Shown here: in pieces, positions 19,661 to 27,044 of the stretch
How the letters are laid out: each line of letters opens with the position of its first letter
How positions within the stretch are numbered: position 1 is the first letter of the stretch
Origin: Reticulitermes lucifugus
Lineage: Eukaryota > Arthropoda > Insecta > Blattodea > Rhinotermitidae
DNA length: 27,044 nucleotides
Assembly: GCA_026260175.1 (NCBI GenBank)
Contig: JAKCWW010007125.1
Location: 1 to 27,044, forward strand
Direction: 5' to 3'
Position numbers and translations under genes: made by a program
The notes under the pieces: model-generated
Told to the model about the DNA's origin: nothing
Seen by the model: only the letters and a program-made list of their open reading frames with translations
The model's database searches: none

Positions 19661-22269
19661 TGACACCAAACAAAATACCTGGAAATAAATAATTACACAG
19701 CAGAAGCTTCTTGCCAACGGCCATATCAAGTTTAAAACATCAGCTGTCGTCCGTTACCGAAGTTAAAGAGCAATGGGTCAGAACAGCACTTTCTCTGTCG
19801 ACCGCTTGGCAACACGTGTTGCCGGTTACCTTCTTACCATACTTCACTTCTGCATAATACAGGGAAGGACCACCCACCTAGGGGTAAACCAGCACGAGAT
19901 AAGCCTAACCATTAACACCTCCATCCAGTACCAACAATTAAGAATATGCGGAGCTTTAACTCCTCTCTAAAAATCCTTTTACGATCTACGTGCAACTTTA
20001 GTGGGAACTTCAACAGTTTGCCATGTATCGATATTTCTTAGCGATATGTCTTGTACGTAGAGCAAAGCAAAGGTCTTTATACTTCAAAATACAATTACAA
20101 CGTACAGAATATCCACTGAATGAGTGTATAGGCCGTTAAGCAAATGAAACAACAGTCAGTAATTATGTGAGGAAGACAGAAATGTATTAAAAGTGCATTC
20201 TCAAATACCACTTCCCCCCCCCCCCGACAAAACGAGACGTTAAGAAAAAATGTAATACAGCCATACTTGTATAAGTTAAATTACAAAATTTAAAAATAGT
20301 CTATTGTTTTACAAAGACAGTTATTCTACGAATCACAAACTGAAGATCGCTTTTACACATACTGAGGCTATTACAAAATTATTTTTTAAGGTTCCTAAGT
20401 CCCAAAACAAAACAGTACAAGCGACTGCCTACGGTCACATTGCCAGTAATTCCATAAGTCAGATCATGTAAGTTAGACGTTAATTGGTACCTATAAGCAT
20501 GTACCATCAGTACAATATTTAATACACATACGACGACCGTAATAAAAGGCTCTCTAGGCGAGTACACAGAATCTATACAGCTTCAGTATATGCATCACCG
20601 TTCCTAAGAGGGTGTTTTAATTATTTCGCTTCCAGACGGGCTGACTGATGGGTCTTGTAATTCTGTCTGCATTCACGTCACAGAACACAAAGACTAACAA
20701 ACTAGAACTCTGCCCTCGGCCATTTTACACGCCATTAAATAGGAGAAGCTTCAAAATTCCAGCTTCAAATTTGAGTGCTATGTAGAGATGTTTTAGAGAG
20801 ATAAAGCTACTGCAGCGTAGTTAGATGGACAAAAGGGTTGCTGTGCTGCCTAGACCGAGTGCCGTGTCCTCAGTACGATAGTACTCAGTCATGACATAGT
20901 AATATAGGCTATGCAAATAGGACACTCCACCGTTTTAACGCACTTTCCTTACTCTGTACGTTCTTACATATATATATATATATAATCCTTCAAAGCACAA
21001 TGGTTACTATGCGAACCATACGCTCTAGCATTATATACTCCTCATTTTTTTCTTGGGAGTACATGCATGAATTTCTTATGATTCTCAAAATAGAAAGCGA
21101 TGATTTCCCTCAACAGAATGCCTTCTTAATAATGCAGACTGAACATTTTCCGTGACCTAAGAAATAGGTTTTTAATTGTTTCTTAAACACCAAACTGCTT
21201 TCTATCAAAGTCTCGACTAGAGTGAAATATCTTCCTCCCTGCAGATTTAAGTTGATTTAAATTAAGCAAGTAATTACACCGCCACTCAACAATATGTGGT
21301 CGCTGCATCACAATGATGGCCTTGTTTTCGTATTTTCACCATCTACAACAACTTTTTATGTAGCAATGTTCTCAAACACTGCTCCCCCCCAACGAAAATT
21401 TATTTTCTACAAGTTGAAAGCATTTTCTTTTCGTTACAGAAGTCCAAGACTCTTCTTTTGACCACACAGCAATCAAAATCAGTCAGTCCTGCACGATTTC
21501 GAGTCCTCTTCGTTCCTGGAGTGTGCAAAGGAATCTGCTTCTTGGACTCTTCTCAGGTGGCCATAACATTTAAGGCACTGGGGGCGGCACACTTTTGTTC
21601 ATGTTGTTGTTGTTCGCTACTGTACATATGTGATATACGGTTATTACTATTATTAGGGTATATTATTATAATTTGTTTGAAGAAGTGTTGTTTATATGTG
21701 TACATCGATTTTGTTTTTCTTAAATTGATCGACAATACATTATTCAAAATTTCAGGCCGACGAAATCTTTTGTAATCTCTGACTTAAAATGGTACTTCGT
21801 ACACAATTTAGGGGCAGATTCATAATGTCCGTACACATCAGGTTTATACTCACAGATGTAAGCTATAAATATAAAATATTATTAACGAAAGATTTTCATT
21901 CTCCTCAATTATAAATCAAATAAACGGCAAGAGGAAAAAGGCGATATAGCATAGGGACACGACATAACATGAAGTGTGTCATTGATTATTACGTCTCACC
22001 ACAACAGACTTCAATCTACTTTATGTGGTGCCATTTTCTATAATCATAATCTAGTATAAAGCAATAAATATTAAATATTATGACCGTATGCATTCTTGCC
22101 TTCATTATCCGTCATGAAAATGCATCTTCACCACAAAGTTTCATACGCAGAACGCAATGAGTGTTAAACGTTAGATATTATTCAGTATCTATTCTTGTTT
22201 TAATTGCCCGGCAGTTACTTCGCATCTTCGTGGCACCATATAACGTTACACCATCTACGGCCTGTATGG
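19661..22269. other. Unassigned sequence with simple repeats
   Basis: About 2.6 kb without a recognised gene. It holds a C12 run (20214-20225), a (TA)n run (20967-20984) and short frames at 19773, 20379 and 21458 (up to 105 codons). The frame at 21458-21775 has a hydrophobic, Cys-rich middle, but its antisense partner is equally open and I see no family motif. Confidence 0.5.
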
Positions 22270-22620
22270 ATGTGCCATTTTGTTTGTAATTATTTAATTA
22301 ACGACGCGATTTTCGGAAAAATTTATTGGAAATGAAATGCGTACTTTAATTTTCTCCGCAACTTTTATCTGAAACTTTTCCCATTGCGAGAAGAATTCAG
22401 CGAGATATTATCACTAGCCACTTGGGTCATCATGCAAAGTGCTTGTTACTTTTGTCCGGTTTTAACCAAACATATTTTCTAGGCAGATTTTAGAACCCCC
22501 CCCCCTTATTTTACAAAAATTCATCCAGTGGGAGCCGATTTGTTCCATGCGGACAGAGAGACGGACAAACAGACAGAAATAAAGGAGCCAAAGTCGCTTT
22601 CGCAACTTTGTTCACGCGCC
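22270..22620 (-). mobile_element. PIF/Harbinger-like MITE, copy 3, partial
   Basis: Read on the minus strand it starts GGCGCGTGAAC at 22620, followed by AAAGTTGCGAAAGCGACTTT and a GTCTGTTTGTCCGTCTCTC-type tract. It then runs through CTGAATTCTTCTCGCAATGG. Homology to the other copies fades at about 22270-22290, before the distal end. A C10 run at 22496-22505 breaks the alignment. The distal terminus is missing or unrecognisable. Confidence 0.7.
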
Positions 22621-22809
22621 GTAACATGGGCGTCGTAATGAGAAAGTTATTTGATACATTTATGGTTCATAAGAATACAAAAAAATCTTACATTTTACGT
22701 TTGCTTTCCCTAATATACTGAAAGCAAAAAAAAAAATCCTAATATTAAATTAATGAAAAGGAGCTTAAAATAAACAAGAGAGATAATGTACATATAAACG
22801 TAACATTGG

Positions 22810-23295
22810 GGCGCGTTCGTGTAACCATTGTTGCCGTCGTAAAGCAATGTTCTGAGGGTTTGTCTGTAGCCTTATTTACCCCACATGCAATGCGAATGCT
22901 CCGTATTATATTTATATCTGTGGCCTCTCTGGTTGTACCACATTTTTCTACATTATCTCATAAACGGCACGATTTTTGGAAAAAAAGTTTTTGAATATAA
23001 ATGTGTGTTTTGATTTTGTCTACAAGTTTGTCTGAAATATTTCTCATTCTAAGAAGAATTCAGCGAGATATTACCATAAATGTACATGTGTCTTCATGTG
23101 AAGTATCCGTTATTATTCTCAGATTTTAATGAAAGTTGAATTTTCTCGATAGATTTTCCAAACATATTCAACTCCCAAATGTCATAAAAATCCATTCAGT
23201 GAGATCCGAGTTGTTTCATGCGGGCGGACGGACGGACAGATAGACAGACAGATATAACAAAGCTAGTAGCCGCTTTCGTAATTGTGCAACGCGCC
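22810..23295 (-). mobile_element. PIF/Harbinger-like MITE, copy 4
   Basis: Both ends are visible: GGCGCGTTCG at 22810 and AACGCGCC ending at 23295. TAA follows on the right, but the left flank does not match it. The interior matches copies 1 and 2 in inverse orientation, including CATTATCTCATAAACGGCACG and AGAATTCAGCGAGATATTA. It lies 189 bp from copy 3 in the same orientation. The 62-codon plus frame at 22806-22994 is inside the repeat and not a gene. Confidence 0.85.
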
Positions 23296-25204
23296 TAAAA
23301 CACTACGACGGAAACCGACATTTCAGATAACTCATATACACAATCAGTTCTGGCAAACCTTTGGACTATATAAAAAACATGGACCCACCACACAGCAAAT
23401 AGTGTTAAGTTATGTTTAAAAATTCAGTTCGTACCTCACAGGGAACGCACTGCGTCTGCATTAGAAAAAGGAACAAGTTAATGCTTTTCATGGAAGTAAT
23501 GGCTGTATATTTTGAGAACCAAAGAAACACACAAATATACCGCGTGGCAAAGTGCAGAGTTTCTTCAATTTGGAACCTGCAAGTAGACGTAATAACAACT
23601 TTAATGCTCACATGGAGGCAGAATGGAGGATAAACTACAGAGTCAAGAAATGATGAACGCGTGAACAAACGCATAACTTCCCGATTGCTTGATGATGATG
23701 ATGATGATTTACGACGACGACGACGAAACTGGTTACTTCTCGTACATAATAACTGCATAGGCCTAGGGAGAATGAGTATGTCGTAAGTTCGTAATTATTA
23801 ACGCAAACATGTGAGCCTTTGTTGAAAGTAAGAGACCGGCATGAAATTCGTAGTTGTTATACAAGCTGAAGCATATTGTCCTGTTCAAGAACGTCTGCAA
23901 CTCCACCTTATGTTACGTCATTAATCCACGCCTTTACACACTACTTCTTTCAGACATATTTTAATATTTTTCTGCACTGCACTTGTGTTTATCTTGTGGT
24001 TTTGCTGAAAAAATTGCATTTTTTATTTCATCCGTGCGTGGTACATGTTGTACTAATTCAAATCCTCCTTGATTTGACAATTTTATTAATATTAGGTAAA
24101 AAGGAAAAATTACGAAGCACTCCTTTACGTAGTTCTCTCAGTGCTCTTCTTACTTCGCCTTCTTACCTCTGAATTTTATTGTCAGTACTTTCCAGCTCAA
24201 ATACCTTCAATTACTTGTATTGAGACACCAAGTGTAATGTTTACAAAAGAACGCAAAAATGTGATTTTGTTTTAATCTTTAGATTTATACATCATACTAA
24301 CAATCCATAAGAGAATGGTGCACAGCCTTTCTTAAAACTTTGATTATTACAAAGCTAGTCAAAAAATAGCCTGCTTTTTGGGTTACTGTACCTCATAAAT
24401 TAAGGGCACAAAGTGAACACATATTTGTAGCGATGACTGTACCAATGTGGCAGCCACTCCGGGCTGTTATTGCCTGCCTGTCCGCCCCACTTCCACCTGT
24501 CACACCAACTTAACTCACATAATGAGGTGACATTTTATAAACTCCACAGTAATACAATACAACATTTGGCTCTGTTGTAGTTTAGTACCCTTTCACATGA
24601 CACGGAAAAAAGAGATGGGGGGGGCATGTTTTTGTACACCATTTCAATCAAGTTTTAGCTCTGTCGAAATGACCAGCAAAAAAAAAAAATACACAATTGG
24701 TTTGGTAATTACAAACAGTGATATTATTGTCAACTTTTACAGGCTGTACTTGTATACTGTTACGAGAAGTGGTATTGGTTCATAATATAACCGACATGTG
24801 TAAAGTATGCCCTACGTCTACGAAACATAAGCTTCACTTAATTTAATAAAGAAACTGAAACCAAACATTAAAACAAAATACACTCGTTCAATCTCATGTA
24901 AGTGATCTGTTAAAATACAGGTATTTCCTGCCGAAAATTCGATACGTTTTGTATTAAACAACTACATTTTGGCACACATAAGCAAGTCAACACTGTTAAA
25001 TTCAACATTAACAATTCAAGACATACTGTTGTCAAAATCACGACAAAGTTGCTACACTTATCAAGTAAAAAACGACATATACTTGACGGAAATAAATAAT
25101 GTCATATTCACCTCAATTCTTGATTATTCAGCCAAGAGAAGAAACAAATAATTAACGCAAGTATTATACATATTCACATTATATATTCTTCTCTGTTACA
25201 ATAA
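23296..25204. other. Unassigned sequence with trinucleotide repeats
   Basis: (GAT)n at 23690-23708 and (ACG)n at 23711-23726 give the Arg/Ser runs of a 117-codon minus-strand frame (23405-23758). That run is a composition artefact. Other frames of 60-98 codons at 23412, 23876, 24597 and 24969 have no recognised motif. Confidence 0.5.
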
Positions 25205-25440
25205 AACGGGCCTGGATAACTACTTGCTACGGGCTAGACGGCTCGGGGCTCGAAACCCAGTGGAGGCGAGGTTTACCACATCCGTCCAGACCGACACTAG
25301 GATCCACCCAGCTTCTTGTACAGCGGGTGCCGAGTCTCGATCTCGGGGGTAAAGAGGCCGTTCACGGCATGGCTCCCAATAAGCAATTAGGCCTGTTATC
25401 AGTCCAAATCCTTTCATGACCCTACACTCACATCCAACAA
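25205..25440 (+). mobile_element. tRNA-derived SINE, second head type
   Basis: The head ends in a GGCTCGAAACC B-box (25247-25257) preceded by GCTACGGGCTAGACGGCTC. CCAGACCG, TAGGATCCACCC and CGGGGGTAAAGAGGCCG (about 25343-25360) follow in the same order as in the minus-strand copy at 7330-7640. The GGGGTAAAGAGGCC core is also in the 18055 copy, which belongs to SINEs ending in TTTACC. The 3' part drifts after 25380 and no tail is seen. The 85-codon minus-strand frame at 25220-25477 is this repeat. Confidence 0.65.
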
Positions 25441-26989
25441 GAACAGTTAAAACCAACTGGACTTTATCACTTTTCATTTGTTTAATGTCAACAAAGGCCT
25501 TCCATACTTTAGCAGAGCGTCCTCGATGTCAACATATGATGGATCAAATTTTGTCAGCATTAGACACAGTGTTAGTGAAAACAATTTAATAGGGACTGAA
25601 ATGCGTATGTCTTATACCTACTGACTAAAGTGTAATAAAGCCGACGGAAATAAACAACATGGAAGAACCACACATAGATATAAGTATAATATAAAAATGG
25701 ATTTTAAAGCAATAAGATGGGAGAGGGTGGTCTGGGTTCATCTGCCTCTGGATATGGACAAGTGACAGGGTCTTGTGAACATGGTATTGAACCTTCGGTT
25801 GTCACAAAATGCAGGGAAAACTTTCATAATCGGAGGAATCATTAGCTTCTAAAGAACAGTTCTGCTCCATGCTGTTAGTCGGTTGGTTAGTTAGTTACTT
25901 AAAGCATCATTGCGGCTGTCACTGGTTTTAAATACTATTAAATATTAACAATTTGACAATGTGGTAGAATATTATGACACACAGATTGGGAGGAATAAAA
26001 GAGCGCTGTTAAGTTAGTGTATAATGGTGCTGTTTTGTGTCGAGAAAAGAGTAAAACCACAGAGCTTTGTTAAAAGCAATAAAGAAGTATACTGAAAAAC
26101 AACACAAGCTAAATTGAAGGGAAAACAACGATTAATATAATAAAGCGAAGAAAGAACACTTGGAGACAGAAATTTAGGAGGGTAATATGAGACTGGATGG
26201 AGAATAACACAATAAAATTGCAATCCAAATTATACTTGCGTTATGAATGATCAGAAAGGAGTAACTGACGAATATAAAGACAATTAAGAAATGGAAGACA
26301 GCCACGCGTAAGAAATAACATAAAGAGGTTCCAAACATGTATAAAAAGTTGAAGAAATACGAGGAGAAATACAAGAAACGGAAAGAGGAAGAAATAAACC
26401 CGTACATTTATCAATATCAAAGAAAATAATAGGAATTAAAGGCAAATGAAAGCACAAACTATTTTGGCAGGGTTCCTGGAACCGTATTGTTCTGGGTATT
26501 AGACTGATTACTTGAAGCAAACTAGGTACATCTCATTAGTTATGTTCCAAAGACAAGGTGCCAATTTCCTCTCGCTAAGCAAGCTACAGACCTGTGGCCA
26601 CATTAATCTGTCTCCAGAGGGACGTTCCGGTGAATGTGCGTGATCAAGAAAACTCGCTAATTGTAGAATTAGCGCACTGCATATAAATTAAGCTTACGTG
26701 AAGAACAATAGGTAAACATAATTTATAAGTGAGTTAAATTTAATTACTCTCAGACGTTTCCATTTCTTCAGTGTACTTTATTTTCGTAACATAGGCTTAA
26801 GGGGTCATGATGTACATAAATGATAGAAACGTAAATTTGGTATGAAAAGTGTTAGTTGTTACTTAACCACGGGTAGAACTGTGTATTTTACAGAACAGGT
26901 GACTGGAAATAATGAAATAATCAAATAAAAAACAGTGTGGTAAGAATGAGTGTCGTGTAAATAATAACAGCAATGTATTGATAGAGGCC
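25441..26989. other. Unassigned sequence, purine-rich plus strand
   Basis: About 26050-26450 is A/G-rich on the plus strand, which opens three overlapping minus-strand frames rich in F, I, L, S and Y (69-78 codons). They are probably compositional. A perfect 8-bp hairpin, CGCTAATT-GTAG-AATTAGCG, lies at 26655-26674. Confidence 0.5.
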
Positions 26990-27044
26990 GATCCCAGTGG
27001 CCGTGCGGTCTAAGGCGTGGGTCTTCGGCCGCTCGCTTACTAGG
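26990..27044 (+). mobile_element. 5' part of a tRNA-like SINE, cut by the window edge
   Basis: TGGCCGTGCGGTCTAAGGCG (from 26998) resembles the A-box arm of tRNA-Ser/Leu-type molecules. The D-arm/anticodon region then runs off the right edge. GGCCGATCCCAG before it argues for a SINE rather than a clean tRNA start. A B-box cannot be seen in this window, so a true tRNA gene is not excluded. Confidence 0.45.

Noticed and set aside
21458..21775. 105-codon plus-strand frame with a Cys-rich hydrophobic centre
   Set aside because: The antisense frame is also open, the Cys run comes from a GTTGTTGTTGT-like tract, and no family resemblance was found.
23405..23758. 117-codon minus-strand frame, the longest in the window
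   Set aside because: Its Arg and Ser runs come from the (GAT)n/(ACG)n microsatellites; the opposite strand is also open and no motif is seen.
26014..26520. Three overlapping hydrophobic minus-strand frames
   Set aside because: Same cause: the plus strand is purine-rich, giving F/I/L/S/Y-rich translations in more than one frame.

Overview
This window looks like non-coding, repeat-rich DNA from a large animal genome, most likely an insect. The reasons are AT-rich sequence, no open frame above about 117 codons, many tRNA-derived SINEs, degraded LINE and mariner coding relics, MITE and fold-back families, microsatellites and an 81-base assembly gap. The repeats resemble those of large polyneopteran genomes (cockroach, cricket or stick-insect type), but that assignment is an impression and cannot be settled from the sequence. 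I found no intact protein-coding gene, no convincing host exon, no functional rRNA or tRNA gene and no CRISPR.

Layout. Bases 1-253 hold a minisatellite whose units alternate 43 and 49 bp, a 92-bp higher-order unit. Bases 313-2686 are unassigned, with a GC-richer island at 1.5-1.96 kb. At 2.69-3.18 kb is the first of four copies of a ~0.47-0.49 kb MITE with GGCGCGTTCGC-type ends; the others are at 15.35-15.82 kb (+) and at 22.27-22.62 and 22.81-23.30 kb (-). A SINE lies at 3.5 kb and a LINE C-terminal relic at 4.77-5.12 kb (-). Between 6.8 and 9.2 kb are two related fold-back elements, a compact 74-bp snapback and a SINE. At 10.3-10.55 kb is a cluster of hairpins.

The best-supported coding remains are two head-to-tail, minus-strand LINE relics at 10.56-12.95 kb. 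They come from a LINE family with a CCHC and restriction-like-endonuclease C-terminus. The upstream copy is interrupted by a younger SINE with a 13-bp target-site duplication. A 168-bp almost perfect palindrome lies at 13.34-13.51 kb. Hammerhead-like CTGANGA...GAAAC hairpin motifs recur at 6.9, 9.1 (degenerate), 14.8, 16.6 and 16.8 kb. A mariner-like transposase relic lies at 17.55-17.84 kb. Further SINEs lie at 18.06, 18.57, 25.2 kb and at the right edge.

Nothing here works as an operon or pathway; the layout is a stratigraphy of transposon insertions. I found no convincing previously undescribed system. The most worthwhile leads are the recurring hammerhead-like motif inside inverted and tandem repeats, the MITE family, the young palindrome with its flanking 14-bp direct repeats, and SINEs that appear to share one body behind different tRNA-like heads.
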